Assembly: GCF_013394595.1 (NCBI RefSeq) | Contig: NZ_CP053348.1 | Coordinates: 3,002,001 to 3,066,000 of the forward strand | Source: Winogradskyella forsetii | Lineage (GTDB): Bacteria > Bacteroidota > Bacteroidia > Flavobacteriales > Flavobacteriaceae | Reading direction: 5' to 3' | Length of the DNA stretch: 64,000 nucleotides | Part shown: in pieces, positions 35,376 to 46,997 of the stretch | How the letters are laid out: every line of letters begins with the position of its first letter | Position numbering within the stretch: position 1 is the stretch's first letter | Program-made: the position numbers and the translations under genes | The notes under the pieces: generated by a model | The model's database searches: none | What the model saw: only the letters and a program-made list of their open reading frames with translations | Told to the model about the DNA's origin: nothing

Positions 35376-35392
35376 AATTAGAGGGTCTTAAA

Positions 35393-36439
35393 TTATCGTG
35401 CTACACGTCCAGAGGCATCTCCACCCATTAGCTTTTCAACTTCAGAAACCGTTACTAAGTTAGCATCACCTTTAATGGTATGCTTTAAACATGACGCAGC
35501 GACTGCAAAATCCAAGGCATTTTGGTCATCTTCAGGATATTTTAATAAGCCATAGATTAATCCACCCATAAATGAATCTCCACCACCTACTCTATCTACA
35601 ATATCAGTGATTTGATACTGGCGTGTTTCATACATTTTTTTACCGTCGTATAAAACGCCAGCCCATGTATTGTGTGATGCTGAGATTGAACCTCTCAAGG
35701 TTGTAATTACCTTTTTAGCTCTTGGAAATTTCTCCATCATTTGCTTACAAACTGACAAAAACGCTTCCGCTTTTACATCGTGTCCGTGCTTGTGTACATC
35801 TAAACCTTCAGGATGAATTCCAAAGTGTTTTTCAGCATCTTCTTCATTTCCTAAAACAACATCACAATATGATGTTAATTCAGTCATTATTTTTTCTCTG
35901 TGTTTATCATCACAGAATGTCCAAAGCTTAGCTCTATAGTTTAAATCCGTAGAAATAGTTACGCCCATATCACTAGCCATTTTTACGGCTTCGAGGCAAG
36001 CATCTGCTGCACCTTGTGAAATTGCAGGTGTAATACCTGTCCAGTGAAACCAAGCCACATCTTTAAATACAGCTTTCCAGTCGATCATTCCTGGTTCAAT
36101 TTCCGAAATAGCGGAGTGTGCTCTATCATATACCACTTTAGATCCTCTGCTGACTGCTCCAGTTTCTAAGAAGTAAATTCCAAGACGGTCTCCACCGTAA
36201 ATAATTTTATCTACTCCTACACCTCTTTTTCGCATCTCCATCATAGCACATTCACCAATATCATTTTTTGGTAAACGAGTTACAAAATCTACAGGAACGC
36301 CATAGTTTGCTAATGATACGGCTACGTTAGATTCTCCTCCACCATATATGGCGTCAAAATTATTAGCTTGTGAAAATCTTAAAAATCCTTGAGGTGCTAA
36401 TCTTAGCATAATTTCTCCAAAAGTGACTACTTTTTTCAT
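35393..36439 (-). CDS. kdgK: 2-dehydro-3-deoxygluconokinase
   Basis: A 348-residue PfkB-family kinase making KDPG from 2-keto-3-deoxygluconate. 'GEIMLRLAPQGFLRFSQANNFDAIYGGGESNVAVSLANYG' is the typical KDG kinase N-terminus, and 'ITDIVDRVGGGDSFMGGLIYGL' carries the catalytic Asp and anion hole. It is first in the leftward operon kdgK-pfk-eda-short lacI, and its upstream region holds a LacI-type operator half-palindrome 40 bases before the start. Confidence 0.9.
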   Translation of the reverse strand: MKKVVTFGEIMLRLAPQGFLRFSQANNFDAIYGGGESNVAVSLANYGVPVDFVTRLPKNDIGECAMMEMRKRGVGVDKIIYGGDRLGIYFLETGAVSRGSKVVYDRAHSAISEIEPGMIDWKAVFKDVAWFHWTGITPAISQGAADACLEAVKMASDMGVTISTDLNYRAKLWTFCDDKHREKIMTELTSYCDVVLGNEEDAEKHFGIHPEGLDVHKHGHDVKAEAFLSVCKQMMEKFPRAKKVITTLRGSISASHNTWAGVLYDGKKMYETRQYQITDIVDRVGGGDSFMGGLIYGLLKYPEDDQNALDFAVAASCLKHTIKGDANLVTVSEVEKLMGGDASGRVAR

Positions 36440-36478
36440 TCTTTATATTCGTTTAATTAGTTATAAATTGTTATTTGG

Positions 36479-36490
36479 TTAATCGATTAA
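36479..36490. promoter_or_regulatory. LacI-type operator O1 before kdgK
   Basis: ttaatcgattaa is a perfect 12-bp palindrome with the same core as O2; the right side continues as 'gcaa' while the left side diverges. It sits 40 bases upstream of the kdgK start. Confidence 0.7.
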
Positions 36491-36525
36491 GCAACTTTTT
36501 TAAAAATAAATCAAAACAAATTCGC

Positions 36526-36579
36526 TTTGATTCTTATCGCTAAAGGATTATATTTGCTTAATCGATTAAGCAAATATAA
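36526..36579 (+). promoter_or_regulatory. lacI promoter overlaid by 32-bp palindromic operator O2
   Basis: TTTG (36526-36529), 19 bases, TATATTTG (36549-36556) is an exact Bacteroidota promoter. Bases 36548-36579 form a perfect 32-bp palindrome centred on tcga, with core tttgcttaatcgattaagca plus aa, covering the -7 box and the start site. Binding there would block the promoter, so autorepression of the LacI gene is inferred. Confidence 0.8.
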
Positions 36580-36585
36580 AAAAAC

Positions 36586-37605
36586 TTGGCGAATAAAAAA
36601 AGAACAACTTTAAAAGACATCGGAAATGTATTAAATATTTCTCCTGCGGCGGTTTCCAAAGCCATGAACGACGACTCTCGTATCAGCGATAAAACAAAGA
36701 AAGCCGTTAAACGTGTTGCCAAAGAATTAAACTATCAACCCAACCATTTAGCAAGTGCCCTAAGAAAAGGAATAAGTAATTTAGTTGGTGTTATTGTACC
36801 TAGAACCAATAGTAATTTCTTTTCTTCCGTTTTAGAAAATATGGAAGCTGTCCTCAACAAAGCCGGTTACAACATCATTATCACACAATCCAACGAATCG
36901 TTTGAAAAGGAATGTCAAAACATAGATACTTTATTATATACACAAGTCGATGGCATAATAGCTTCCATGGCAAACGAAACGGTAGACTTATCCCATTATG
37001 AAAAAATAAAGAAAAATGGTATTCCTTTAATTCTTTTCGATCGCGGTGAAAATGATCTCAACGTCGATTATGTAGGTATCGATGATTATGACAGTAGCCA
37101 TATAATTGTAAAACATTTAGTCGAAAAAGGTTGTAAACGTATAGCCCATATTGGTGGCTATAGACGAACACGAATTTTTAATAATAGAATAAGAGGTTAC
37201 GTTGACGCCTTAAAGAAAAACAACTTACCTATTGATGATAGTCTTATTATTGAAAGCGCATTAACACTTGAGGATGGCAGACGCGAAATGGAAGCTCTTC
37301 TTGAATCGACAAACAGACCCGATGCCGTTTATGTGGCCAGCGATTATGCCGCTCTAGGTGCATTACAGGTTTTAAATGAACGCCAAATAAATGTCCCGAA
37401 TGAAATCAGATTAGTCGGATTTGGAAATGAGCCTTTTACGTCTTTAGTGAGTCCTTCTATTACAAGTGTCGCTCAACACAGTGAAGATATTGGTCGCTTA
37501 GCAGCAGAGGCTTTTCTTCGACATGCTTCTAAAGACGAGATCAAACAGAGCTTAAATAAAATAATCCTAGACGCTGAACTGATTGTTAGGGATTCTTCGC
37601 AATAA
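36586..37605 (+). CDS. LacI-family regulator of the KDG operon
   Basis: A 339-residue full-length LacI protein with headpiece 'TTLKDIGNVLNISPAAVSKAMNDDSRISDKTKKAVKRVAKELNYQPNHLASALR' and a complete periplasmic-binding-like core ('VGVIVPRTNSNFFSSVLENME' to 'VAQHSEDIGRLAAEAFL'). The start is TTG at 36586, seven bases after operator O2; the protein beginning 'MANKKRTT' fits the family and no upstream ATG exists. It is divergent from kdgK and flanked by two ttaatcgattaa operators, so it most probably controls both genes in response to a uronate breakdown product. Confidence 0.92.
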   Translation: MANKKRTTLKDIGNVLNISPAAVSKAMNDDSRISDKTKKAVKRVAKELNYQPNHLASALRKGISNLVGVIVPRTNSNFFSSVLENMEAVLNKAGYNIIITQSNESFEKECQNIDTLLYTQVDGIIASMANETVDLSHYEKIKKNGIPLILFDRGENDLNVDYVGIDDYDSSHIIVKHLVEKGCKRIAHIGGYRRTRIFNNRIRGYVDALKKNNLPIDDSLIIESALTLEDGRREMEALLESTNRPDAVYVASDYAALGALQVLNERQINVPNEIRLVGFGNEPFTSLVSPSITSVAQHSEDIGRLAAEAFLRHASKDEIKQSLNKIILDAELIVRDSSQ

Positions 37606-37660
37606 TATTTTATAGGAGGCTATATCAAACTCTACTAAAAACCAGTATTATTTGAAAAAA

Positions 37661-37690
37661 AATCCCAGATTAAATATTTAATCTGGGATT
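37661..37690. terminator. Bidirectional terminator between lacI and DUF3467 gene
   Basis: aatcccagattaaat (37661-37675) and its exact complement (37676-37690) form a 30-bp perfect palindrome, with A-run before and T-rich sequence after. It can stop the rightward lacI transcript and the leftward DUF3467 transcript. Confidence 0.8.
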
Positions 37691-37736
37691 TCAAAATTTA
37701 TAGAGTAAATGAAATACTGACTTATAAATTATTCCT

Positions 37737-38054
37737 TTAAGCCTGACCTGTAGGTCCAAAATTTAATGGAATGGGTGGTTGTTCGTAATCTTTAATCTCT
37801 CCATGTGCCTTTTCAAAACGAACCACATTATCACCTAATGCTTTCAATAAACGTTTGGCATGTTGAGGGGTTAAGATAATACGTGACTTTACCTTACTTT
37901 TCGGCGTACCTGGCATTATACTTACAAAGTCAACCACAAACTCTGAAACCGAATGGTTAATAATTGCCAAGTTGGAGTACGTGCCTTCCGCAACTTTTTC
38001 GTCTAATTCTATGTTTATTTGTCCTTTTTTCGGATTCTTTTTTTCTTCTGCCAT
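37737..38054 (-). CDS. DUF3467 protein
   Basis: A 105-residue soluble protein with the DUF3467 pattern: 'INIELDEKVAEGTYSNLAIINHSVSEFVVDFVSIMPGTPKSKVKSRIILTPQHAKRLLKALGDNVVRFEKAHG'. The family is nearly universal in Bacteroidota and usually sits directly downstream of rpoC, as here (rpoC ends at 38237 on the same strand). The function is unknown; the location suggests a link to transcription. A terminator-like hairpin separates it from rpoC. Confidence 0.88.
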   Translation of the reverse strand: MAEEKKNPKKGQINIELDEKVAEGTYSNLAIINHSVSEFVVDFVSIMPGTPKSKVKSRIILTPQHAKRLLKALGDNVVRFEKAHGEIKDYEQPPIPLNFGPTGQA

Positions 38055-38081
38055 TTTAAAAACTGTTTATGCTTCCTTATA

Positions 38082-38099
38082 TTCCGATAGCTATCGGAA
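38082..38099. repeat. Perfect palindrome ttccgatagctatcggaa
   Basis: An 18-bp perfect palindrome in the spacer between rpoC and the DUF3467 gene, of the 'ccgatagctatcgg' type that is dispersed in many Bacteroidota genomes. Confidence 0.6.
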
Positions 38100-38165
38100 G
38101 GAAATCTAATTAATAATCTTGATATACCTATTAGGATAACAACCCTATAGGAAATTGAAATAAAA

Positions 38166-38197
38166 AAGCCTTCATACAAATTAATGCGTGAAGGCTT
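38166..38197 (-). terminator. Terminator of the rpoBC operon
   Basis: aagccttca (38166-38174) pairs with tgaaggctt (38189-38197); read leftwards the stem ends in a T-run (plus-strand A-run at 38162-38167). It lies 40 bases after the rpoC stop. Confidence 0.75.
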
Positions 38198-38208
38198 ATT
38201 TTTTATAG

Positions 38209-38228
38209 ATTCCTGCCTTCGCAGGAAT
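38209..38228. repeat. Dispersed palindrome attcctgcc/gcaggaat, copy 1
   Basis: attcctgccttcgcaggaat, followed by 'gacaaattc'; the same 20 bases occur at 51160-51179 among the tRNA genes. Confidence 0.75.
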
Positions 38229-38236
38229 GACAAATT

Positions 38237-41200
38237 CTAATTGAAGTTCATCTCTTCTTTAGCCTTCATCATTTCATTAAATTCTTGTTTAGAACCTACA
38301 ATGATGTTTTCGTATTCTCTAACACCTGTTCCTGCTGGTATTCTATGACCAACAATTACATTTTCTTTAAGTCCTTCAAGAGAATCGACCTTACCATTTA
38401 CAGCTGCTTCGTTTAGAACCTTGGTAGTTTCTTGGAACGATGCTGCAGATATAAACGACTTAGTTTGTAACGATGCTCTCGTGATACCTTGTAATATTGG
38501 AGTTGCAGTCGCAGGACTCGCATCTCTTGCAGTTACAAGATTCTTATCTTCTCTTCGTAAGCTAGAGTTTTCATCTCTTAGATCTCTAACGGTTACAATT
38601 TGACCAGACTTCATATTATCTGAATCACCAGCATCTTCCACCACTTTCATTCCGAAAATCTTATCATTCTCTTCAATGAAATCAGATTTATGAACTAATT
38701 GGTTTTCTAAGAAAATGGTATCACCAGAATCAATGATTCTAACTTTACGCATCATCTGTCTTACAACAACTTCAAAGTGCTTATCATTAATCTTTACACC
38801 CTGTAAACGATATACTTCTTGTACTTCGTTTACTAAGTATTGTTGAACTGCTGATGGGCCTTTGATATTAAGAATATCGTTTGGTGTTATAGAACCATCC
38901 GATAGAGGCATACCTGCTTTAACGTAATCATTTTCCTGTACAAGAATTTGATTAGATAATTTGACCAAGTATTTTTTAACCTCACCTAATTTGGATTCGA
39001 TTATAATCTCACGGTTACCACGTTTAATTTTACCAAATGAAACCACACCATCAATCGCACTTACAACAGCAGGATTAGAAGGGTTACGTGCTTCAAATAA
39101 TTCCGTTACACGAGGAAGACCACCAGTAATATCACCTGCTTTAGCAGATTTACGAGGTATCTTAACTAAAATCTTACCGATTTCAATTTTATCGCCATCA
39201 TCGATCATTATGTGCGCACCAACTGGTAAGTTGTAAGAACGGATTGTTTCGCCTTTCTTATCTTCAATAAGTAATGTTGGAATCAATTTCTTGTTTCTTG
39301 ATTCTGAAATTACTTTCTCTTGGAAACCAGTTTGTTCATCAATTTCTACTTGGTAAGTAACACCTTGTTCAATGTTTTCATACTTCACTTTACCAGCGAA
39401 TTCTGAAATAATAACACCATTATATGGATCCCATGAACATATAACGTCACCTTTCTTAACTTTATCTCCTGGTTTCACATAAATAAATGAACCATAAGGA
39501 ATATTGTTAGTACTTAAGACGATACCTGTTTTTGTATCTATTAACTTTAACTCTGACGTTCTTGAAATAACGACATCAACTTCTTTTCCTTCGTTATCTT
39601 TAGATTTTACAGTTTTAAGATCTTCAATTTCTGCAATACCATCAAACTTCACCGTTAATTTATTCTCTTCCGAAATGTTACTTGCAATACCACCAACGTG
39701 GAATGTACGTAATGTTAACTGAGTTCCCGGTTCACCAATGGATTGTGCCGCAACTACACCAACAGCTTCACCACGTTGTACCATCTTACCTGTAGCTAAG
39801 TTACGACCGTAACATTTCACACAGATACCTTTTTTGGCTTCACATGATAAAGGCGAACGCACCTCAATAGAATCTAGTGGTGAATCACCAATTTTCTTAG
39901 CGATAATATCATTAATATGACCACCAGCTTCTACCAATAACTCTTCAGTTAATGGATTGTAAACATCATTAAGTGATGTTCTACCAACGATTCTACCTTC
40001 TAAGCTCTCAACAATTTCTTCATTTTTCTTAAGTGCAGAAACTTCGATTCCTCTTAGTGTACCACAATCTTCTTCATATACAATGACATCTTGCGAAACA
40101 TCTACCAAACGACGTGTTAAGTAACCAGCATCAGCCGTTTTAAGAGCTGTATCTGCAAGTCCTTTACGTGCACCATGCGTAGAGATAAAGTATTCTAAAA
40201 TTGACAATCCTTCCTTAAAGTTAGAAAGAATTGGATTCTCAATAATTTCTCCACCTGCTGCTGTAGATTTCTTAGGCTTGGCCATTAATCCACGCATACC
40301 TGTTAACTGACGAATCTGCTCTTTAGAACCCCTTGCACCGGAATCAAGCATCATAAACACCGAGTTAAATCCTTGTTGATCCTCACGAATACGCTTCATT
40401 GACAATTCTGTCAGTTCTGCATTTGTTGATGTCCAGATATCAATAACTTGGTTATAACGTTCGTTGTTGGTTATAAGTCCCATATTATAGTTACCCATAA
40501 TACCATCAACTTCTTTGTTCGCTGCATCAATCATTCCTTGCTTTTCAGAAGGAATAATAATATCACCTAAACTAAAGGATAGTCCACCTTGAAATGCAAA
40601 CTTGTAGCCTTGAGTCTTAATCTCATCAAGGAAATCTGCCGTTTCTGGTACACTTGTCTTTTTAAGGACACCATGAATGATTTCCCTTAAAGACTTTTTA
40701 GTTAATACCTCATTGATATAACCTGCTGCTGCTGGTACTTTTTCGTTGAATAGTACACGACCTACAGTAGTTTCTATAATTTGTTTTGTTAATTCACCTT
40801 CTTCATTGAAATCGTAAGTTCTTACTTTGATTCCAGCGTTTAAGTCCACTTTCTTCTCATTGTAAGCAATAGTAACTTCTTCAGGAGAGTAGAACGTTAA
40901 ACCTTCACCTTTAACGGTATAATTTTCATCCGTTTTACGCAACTTAGTCATATAATATAAACCAAGTACCATATCCTGAGAAGGTACAGTAACTGGAGAC
41001 CCGTTAGCCGGATTCAATATATTATGTGACGCCAACATTAATAATTGACATTCTAAAATCGCTTCTGGTCCTAATGGTAAATGCACAGCCATCTGATCAC
41101 CATCGAAATCGGCGTTAAAAGCCGTACATACTAATGGGTGTAACTGAATCGCCTTACCTTCAATAAGCTTAGGTTGGAAAGCTTGAATACCAAGTCTGTG

Positions 41201-42538
41201 TAAGGTAGGAGCACGATTTAAAAGTACTGGATGTCCTTTTAAAACATTTTCTAAGATATCCCAAACTACAGGCTCTTTTCTATCTATAATTTTCTTTGCA
41301 GATTTAACCGTTTTTACAATACCTCTTTCAATCAGCTTTCTGATGATAAATGGTTTGTAAAGCTCTGCTGCCATTCCTTTTGGCAATCCACATTCAAATA
41401 ATTTTAATTCTGGTCCAACAACAATTACAGAACGTGCAGAATAATCAACACGCTTACCTAATAAGTTTTGACGGAAACGTCCTTGCTTACCTTTAAGTGA
41501 ATCTGATAATGATTTTAATGGTCTGTTAGAATCTGTTTTTACAGCAGATGACTTTCGTGTGTTATCAAATAATGAATCTACTGATTCTTGTAACATACGT
41601 TTTTCATTACGTAAAATCACTTCTGGTGCTTTTATCTCTACCAATCGCTTCAAACGATTGTTACGGATAATTACACGACGATACAAATCATTTAAATCTG
41701 AAGTTGCAAAACGACCACCATCTAAAGGCACTAAAGGTCTTAATTCTGGTGGAATTACAGGAACAGCCTTCATGATCATCCACTCTGGTCTGTTCTCTCT
41801 GTTTAAATTTGAATCTCTAAACGCCTCTACAACTTGTAAACGCTTTAACGCCTCAGTTTTACGTTGCTTAGAGGTTTCGTTATTAGCTTTATGTCTTAAA
41901 TCATAAGACAATTGATCTAAATCAATTCTTGCTAATAAATCGATAAGACACTCAGCACCCATCTTAGCGATGAATTTGTTAGGGTCTGTATCATCTAAAT
42001 ATTGATTCTCTTGAGGAATAGATTCTAAAATGTTTAGGTACTCTTCTTCCGTTAAGAAATCCATTTTTTGTACTGGTTCGCCTTCAGCATTCATGGCAAT
42101 ACCGGGTTGAATAACCACGTAACGCTCATAATAGATAATCATATCTAATTTCTTAGATGGTAATCCAAGAAGGTAACCTATTTTATTTGGTAACGAACGG
42201 AAATACCAGATATGCGCTACGGGCACAACTAAATTGATGTGACCTACACGATCTCTACGTACTTTCTTTTCTGTTACTTCTACACCACAACGGTCACAAA
42301 CAATACCCTTGTAACGTATTCTTTTATATTTACCACAAGCACATTCAAAATCCTTTACTGGACCAAAAATACGCTCACAGAACAAACCATCTCTTTCTGG
42401 TTTGTGAGTTCGATAATTAATAGTTTCTGGCTTTAATACCTCTCCACGAGATTCTGCTAAAACAGACTCTGGAGAAGCTAAACCAATAGAAATTTTATTA
42501 AATTTCTGTACTGTATTCTTATCTTGTCTTCTTGCCAT
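38237..42538 (-). CDS. rpoC: RNA polymerase subunit beta'
   Basis: The 1433-residue beta' subunit, normal for Bacteroidota. The zinc-binding '[23 protein letters not shown]' lies near the N-terminus, the catalytic Mg-binding '[12 protein letters not shown]' in the middle, the bridge/trigger-loop region '[67 protein letters not shown]' and the second zinc site '[14 protein letters not shown]' further on. It follows rpoB after 81 bases; that spacer contains a triplet-like 'cagtcgcagtcgcag' repeat remnant. It catalyses RNA synthesis with beta, alpha and omega. Confidence 0.98.
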   Translation of the reverse strand: MARRQDKNTVQKFNKISIGLASPESVLAESRGEVLKPETINYRTHKPERDGLFCERIFGPVKDFECACGKYKRIRYKGIVCDRCGVEVTEKKVRRDRVGHINLVVPVAHIWYFRSLPNKIGYLLGLPSKKLDMIIYYERYVVIQPGIAMNAEGEPVQKMDFLTEEEYLNILESIPQENQYLDDTDPNKFIAKMGAECLIDLLARIDLDQLSYDLRHKANNETSKQRKTEALKRLQVVEAFRDSNLNRENRPEWMIMKAVPVIPPELRPLVPLDGGRFATSDLNDLYRRVIIRNNRLKRLVEIKAPEVILRNEKRMLQESVDSLFDNTRKSSAVKTDSNRPLKSLSDSLKGKQGRFRQNLLGKRVDYSARSVIVVGPELKLFECGLPKGMAAELYKPFIIRKLIERGIVKTVKSAKKIIDRKEPVVWDILENVLKGHPVLLNRAPTLHRLGIQAFQPKLIEGKAIQLHPLVCTAFNADFDGDQMAVHLPLGPEAILECQLLMLASHNILNPANGSPVTVPSQDMVLGLYYMTKLRKTDENYTVKGEGLTFYSPEEVTIAYNEKKVDLNAGIKVRTYDFNEEGELTKQIIETTVGRVLFNEKVPAAAGYINEVLTKKSLREIIHGVLKKTSVPETADFLDEIKTQGYKFAFQGGLSFSLGDIIIPSEKQGMIDAANKEVDGIMGNYNMGLITNNERYNQVIDIWTSTNAELTELSMKRIREDQQGFNSVFMMLDSGARGSKEQIRQLTGMRGLMAKPKKSTAAGGEIIENPILSNFKEGLSILEYFISTHGARKGLADTALKTADAGYLTRRLVDVSQDVIVYEEDCGTLRGIEVSALKKNEEIVESLEGRIVGRTSLNDVYNPLTEELLVEAGGHINDIIAKKIGDSPLDSIEVRSPLSCEAKKGICVKCYGRNLATGKMVQRGEAVGVVAAQSIGEPGTQLTLRTFHVGGIASNISEENKLTVKFDGIAEIEDLKTVKSKDNEGKEVDVVISRTSELKLIDTKTGIVLSTNNIPYGSFIYVKPGDKVKKGDVICSWDPYNGVIISEFAGKVKYENIEQGVTYQVEIDEQTGFQEKVISESRNKKLIPTLLIEDKKGETIRSYNLPVGAHIMIDDGDKIEIGKILVKIPRKSAKAGDITGGLPRVTELFEARNPSNPAVVSAIDGVVSFGKIKRGNREIIIESKLGEVKKYLVKLSNQILVQENDYVKAGMPLSDGSITPNDILNIKGPSAVQQYLVNEVQEVYRLQGVKINDKHFEVVVRQMMRKVRIIDSGDTIFLENQLVHKSDFIEENDKIFGMKVVEDAGDSDNMKSGQIVTVRDLRDENSSLRREDKNLVTARDASPATATPILQGITRASLQTKSFISAASFQETTKVLNEAAVNGKVDSLEGLKENVIVGHRIPAGTGVREYENIIVGSKQEFNEMMKAKEEMNFN

Positions 42539-42619
42539 TTCTTTATAGTATTCAGTCGCAGTCGCAGTTTTCAGTTAGCAAATTGTGCCGACTGTAAACT
42601 GAGACTGTCAACTATAAAA

Positions 42620-45600
42620 TTATTCTTCTAATCTAATATCTAATCCTAAACCTTTTAATTCGTGCATAAGTACATTAAAAGATTCTGGTAATCCTGGTTC
42701 TGGCATTGGCTCTCCCTTAACGATTGCTTCGTAAGTTTTTGCTCTACCAATCACGTCATCTGATTTTACAGTTAAGATCTCACGTAGTGTACTTGATGCG
42801 CCATAGGCTTCAAGTGCCCAAACTTCCATCTCTCCAAAACGCTGTCCACCAAATTGTGCTTTACCACCTAATGGTTGTTGCGTAATTAATGAGTATGGTC
42901 CTATGGAACGTGCGTGCATTTTATCGTCAATCATGTGACCCAGTTTAATCATGTAGATGACACCAACTGTTGCTGGTTGATCGAAACGATCACCTGTTCC
43001 ACCATCATATAGATAGGTATGACCGAATCTTGGAATACCAGCTTCATCTGTATATTCATTAATCTGGTCTAAAGTTGCACCATCAAAAATTGGAGTTGCA
43101 TACTTTCTTCCTAAATCTTTACCAGCCCAACCTAAAACAGTTTCATAGATTTGACCAATATTCATACGAGACGGTACACCAAGTGGATTCAATACAATAT
43201 CAACCGGAGTTCCATCTTCTAAGAAAGGCATATCTTCTTGACGAACGATACGAGCCACAATACCTTTGTTACCGTGACGACCTGCCATTTTATCACCTAC
43301 TTTAAGCTTACGTTTCTTAGCGATATAAACCTTAGCTAATTTAATAATACCAGCTGGTAATTCATCACCTACAGAGATGGTAAACTTCTCACGTCTTAAA
43401 GACCCTTGAAGATCATTTTCCTTAATCTTATAGTTATGGATTAAATCTGCAACAAGTTCATTGGTATGATCGTCAGTTGTCCATTTTCCTGATGTTAAAT
43501 GCGTATAATCATCCACAGCATTTAACATTTTTAAGGTATATTTTTTACCTTTTGGAATAATTTCCTCTCCTAAATCATTATAAATTCCTTGAGCTGTTTT
43601 TCCGTTAACGATGTTGAATAATTTTTCTACAACGATACTTTTAAGATCATCGAATCTGTTATCGTAAGCATCTTCCAGCTTTTCAATATCTTCTTTGTCT
43701 TGTGCTCTCTTACGTTTATCTTTTACTGCTCTCGCAAATAATTTCTTATCGATAACAACACCATTTAAAGATGGAGATGCTTTTAAAGACGCATCCTTAA
43801 CATCACCTGCTTTATCACCAAAGATGGCACGAAGCAACTTTTCTTCTGGCGTAGGATCTGATTCCCCTTTCGGCGTAATCTTACCAATTAAGATATCACC
43901 TGGTTTGATTTCCGCACCAATGCGAATCATTCCATTTTCATCTAAATCCTTAGTTGCTTCTTCAGAAACGTTAGGAATATCGTTAGTTAATTCTTCGTTA
44001 CCTAATTTGGTGTCTCTAACTTCCAATGAATATTCATCGATATGAATAGATGTAAATACATCTTCCCTTACTACTTTTTCAGAAATTACAATCGCATCCT
44101 CAAAGTTATACCCTTTCCAAGGCATAAAGGCTACTTTCATATTTCTACCAAGTGCTAATTCACCATTTTCGGTTGCATAACCTTCACAAAGGACTTGACC
44201 TTTTACAACCTTATCACCTTTTACGACAATAGGCTTTAAGTTAATCGAAGTTCCTTGGTTTGTTTTTCTGAATTTAACTAAAGGATATGTTTTTGTGTCA
44301 CTATCAAAACTAACCATTGCAGCTTCCTCTGTACGTTCGTACTTAATAGTGATTTTTTCAGCATCTACATATTCAACAGTACCAGCGCCTTCAGCATTAA
44401 TCAACACTCTAGAATCTGATGCGACTTGACGCTCTAAACCAGTTCCAACGATTGGTGCTTCTGGACGTAATAAAGGAACGGCCTGCCGCATCATGTTAGA
44501 TCCCATCAATGCACGGTTGGCATCATCATGTTCCAAGAATGGGATTAATGACGCTGAAATCGATGCAATTTGGTTAGGCGCAACATCGGTATAGTTAACG
44601 TTTGAAGGATCAATAACAGGGAAATCACCTTCTTGACGAGAGATAATCTTATCTGCTAATATTTTTCCTTTGTCATCAACCTTAATTGTTGCTTGCGCAA
44701 TTAGCATATCTTCCTCCTCTTCGGCACTTAGATATGTTGGTGCATTTTTAATATCTACAACACCGTTATCCACTTTACGGTAAGGCGTCTCAATGAAGCC
44801 CATTGCATTTACTTTGGCAAATACAGATAAAGAAGAAATCAAACCAATGTTTGGTCCTTCTGGTGTTTCAATAGGACATAAACGTCCGTAGTGTGTATAG
44901 TGAACATCACGTACTTCGAAACCTGCTCTTTCTCTAGATAAACCACCTGGTCCTAATGCTGAAAGACGACGCTTGTGCGTAATCTCTGCTAAAGGATTCG
45001 TTTGATCCATAAATTGAGATAGCTGATTCGTTCCAAAGAAAGAATTAATAACAGACGATAGAGTCTTAGCATTAATTAAATCTATTGGTGTAAACACTTC
45101 GTTATCACGAACGTTCATACGCTCACGAATAGTACGAGCCATACGTGCTAAACCAACACCAAACTGAGAAGATAACTGCTCACCTACTGTACGCACACGA
45201 CGGTTAGATAAGTGATCGATATCATCAATCTCTGCTTTAGAGTTGATAAGCTCAATTAAATATTTAATAATCGTTATGATATCTTCTTTGGTAAGCACTT
45301 GCTTATCCATTCCAATATCTAACTGTAATTTCTTGTTCATTCTGTAACGACCTACTTCACCTAAAGAGTAACGTTGGTCAGAGAAGAATAATTTGTCAAT
45401 TATACCACGAGCGGTTTCCTCATCTGGCGGCTCAGCATTACGTAATTGACGGTAGATGTGCTCAACAGCTTCTTTTTCAGAGTTTGTTGGATCTTTCTGT
45501 AAGGTATTATGAATAATTGCGTAATCGCCTTGTTGCGCACTTTCTTTATGTAAAAGAATCGTTTTAACTTCAGCTTCAAGAATTTCTTCAATATTATCTT

Positions 45601-46432
45601 TATCGATTTCAGTATCACGATCCAATACAATTTCGTTACGTTCAATAGATACTACTTCACCAGTATCTTCATCAACGAAATCCTCGTGCCATGTATTCAA
45701 TACACGAGCAGCTAACTTACGACCGATAACTTTCTTTAATCCAGATTTTGAAACCTTAACTTCTTCAGCAAGGTCAAAAATCTCTAAAATATCTTTATCA
45801 CGCTCAAAACCGATGGCTCTAAACAAAGTAGTAACAGGTAACTTTTTCTTTCTATCAATGTAAGCATACATTACACTGTTAATGTCTGTAGCAAATTCTA
45901 TCCAAGATCCTTTGAAAGGAATAACTCTTGCAGAATATAATTTAGTTCCATTGGCATGGAAAGACTGGCTAAAGAAAACACCAGGCGATCTGTGTAACTG
46001 AGAAACCACTACACGTTCTGCACCATTGATACAAAATGTACCACTCGGTGTCATGTAAGGAATAGTACCTAAATATACATCCTGAACGATTGTTTCGAAA
46101 TCCTCATGTTCTGGATCTGTACAATACAACTTCAATCTTGCTTTTAAAGGCACACTGTAAGTTAACCCTCTTTCAATACATTCTTCTATAGAATATCTTG
46201 GAGGATCAATAAAGTAATCTAAAAATTCTAGTACGAATTGATTACGCGTGTCTGTTATCGGGAAGTTCTCCATGAAGGTGTTGTACAAACCTTCAGTACC
46301 TCTTTCTTCTGACTTTGTTTCTAATTGGAAAAAATCCTGGAAGGATTTAATTTGGATATCCAAAAAGTCTGGGTAATCTGTTCTATTTACAATAGAAGAG
46401 AAATTAATTCTTTCAGCCTTTTTTGCTAACAT
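42620..46432 (-). CDS. rpoB: RNA polymerase subunit beta
   Basis: The 1270-residue beta subunit. The rifampicin-binding region '[47 protein letters not shown]' is wild-type in form, with the usual Gln, Asp, His and Ser contact residues. '[50 protein letters not shown]' near the C-terminus is the conserved clamp-connecting region. It is preceded by a hairpin between rplL and rpoB and followed by rpoC. Confidence 0.98.
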   Translation of the reverse strand: MLAKKAERINFSSIVNRTDYPDFLDIQIKSFQDFFQLETKSEERGTEGLYNTFMENFPITDTRNQFVLEFLDYFIDPPRYSIEECIERGLTYSVPLKARLKLYCTDPEHEDFETIVQDVYLGTIPYMTPSGTFCINGAERVVVSQLHRSPGVFFSQSFHANGTKLYSARVIPFKGSWIEFATDINSVMYAYIDRKKKLPVTTLFRAIGFERDKDILEIFDLAEEVKVSKSGLKKVIGRKLAARVLNTWHEDFVDEDTGEVVSIERNEIVLDRDTEIDKDNIEEILEAEVKTILLHKESAQQGDYAIIHNTLQKDPTNSEKEAVEHIYRQLRNAEPPDEETARGIIDKLFFSDQRYSLGEVGRYRMNKKLQLDIGMDKQVLTKEDIITIIKYLIELINSKAEIDDIDHLSNRRVRTVGEQLSSQFGVGLARMARTIRERMNVRDNEVFTPIDLINAKTLSSVINSFFGTNQLSQFMDQTNPLAEITHKRRLSALGPGGLSRERAGFEVRDVHYTHYGRLCPIETPEGPNIGLISSLSVFAKVNAMGFIETPYRKVDNGVVDIKNAPTYLSAEEEEDMLIAQATIKVDDKGKILADKIISRQEGDFPVIDPSNVNYTDVAPNQIASISASLIPFLEHDDANRALMGSNMMRQAVPLLRPEAPIVGTGLERQVASDSRVLINAEGAGTVEYVDAEKITIKYERTEEAAMVSFDSDTKTYPLVKFRKTNQGTSINLKPIVVKGDKVVKGQVLCEGYATENGELALGRNMKVAFMPWKGYNFEDAIVISEKVVREDVFTSIHIDEYSLEVRDTKLGNEELTNDIPNVSEEATKDLDENGMIRIGAEIKPGDILIGKITPKGESDPTPEEKLLRAIFGDKAGDVKDASLKASPSLNGVVIDKKLFARAVKDKRKRAQDKEDIEKLEDAYDNRFDDLKSIVVEKLFNIVNGKTAQGIYNDLGEEIIPKGKKYTLKMLNAVDDYTHLTSGKWTTDDHTNELVADLIHNYKIKENDLQGSLRREKFTISVGDELPAGIIKLAKVYIAKKRKLKVGDKMAGRHGNKGIVARIVRQEDMPFLEDGTPVDIVLNPLGVPSRMNIGQIYETVLGWAGKDLGRKYATPIFDGATLDQINEYTDEAGIPRFGHTYLYDGGTGDRFDQPATVGVIYMIKLGHMIDDKMHARSIGPYSLITQQPLGGKAQFGGQRFGEMEVWALEAYGASSTLREILTVKSDDVIGRAKTYEAIVKGEPMPEPGLPESFNVLMHELKGLGLDIRLEE

Positions 46433-46505
46433 TGATGAACGAGATTTTAATAAATAAAAACTAAATAATGTATATAACGCTTATATACACAAAATGGTTT
46501 AGGTC

Positions 46506-46530
46506 TTATCCCGCAAATAATGCGGGATAA
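46506..46530 (-). promoter_or_regulatory. Hairpin in the rplL-rpoB spacer
   Basis: ttatcccgc (46506-46514) and gcgggataa (46522-46530) form a 9-bp stem with a 7-base loop, extended by ggtttag/ctaaacc outside. There is no long T-run, so it may be an RNA processing or attenuation site that lowers rpoBC relative to ribosomal protein output, as known for this spacer in other bacteria. Confidence 0.5.
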
Positions 46531-46562
46531 AACTAAACCTTAAATTGTTGGAATGAGTAAGC

Positions 46563-46937
46563 TTACTTAAGCTCTACCTCTGCTCCAGCTTCTTCTAACT
46601 GAGCTTTCAATGCTTCAGCTTCGTCTTTTGCTACACCTTCCTTAATTGGGCTTGGTGCATCATCAACTAAACCTTTAGCATCTTTTAAACCTAAACCAGT
46701 TAATTCCTTAACTAATTTTACTACAGCTAGTTTAGAACCACCTGCAGCAGTTAAGATAACATCGAATTCAGTTTGCTCCTCAGCAGCTTCTCCACCACCA
46801 GCAGCAGGACCAGCCATAGCTACAGCAGCAGCTGCAGGCTCAATACCGTACTCATCTTTTAATATAGTTGCTAATTCGTTAACTTCTTTTACTGTAAGGT
46901 TAACTAATTGTTCCGCGAAATCTTTTAAATCTGCCAT
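46563..46937 (-). CDS. rplL: Ribosomal protein L7/L12 (bL12)
   Basis: A 124-residue protein of the ribosomal stalk that recruits translation factors. The N-terminal dimerisation domain, the Ala/Gly-rich hinge '[20 protein letters not shown]' (about 35-54) and the C-terminal '[63 protein letters not shown]' are complete. It lies 60 bases after rplJ. Confidence 0.97.
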   Translation of the reverse strand: MADLKDFAEQLVNLTVKEVNELATILKDEYGIEPAAAAVAMAGPAAGGGEAAEEQTEFDVILTAAGGSKLAVVKLVKELTGLGLKDAKGLVDDAPSPIKEGVAKDEAEALKAQLEEAGAEVELK

Positions 46938-46997
46938 TTTTCTAATGTTTAATAATGTGTGTTATAATTTAATTTTCTATTGTGTGTGCTTATTCTA

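Noticed and set aside
42539..42619. cagtcgcagtcgcag triplet-like repeat between rpoB and rpoC as a regulatory site
   Set aside because: It resembles other dispersed 'actgcgactg/gactgccaactg' repeats in the window; no evidence of function.
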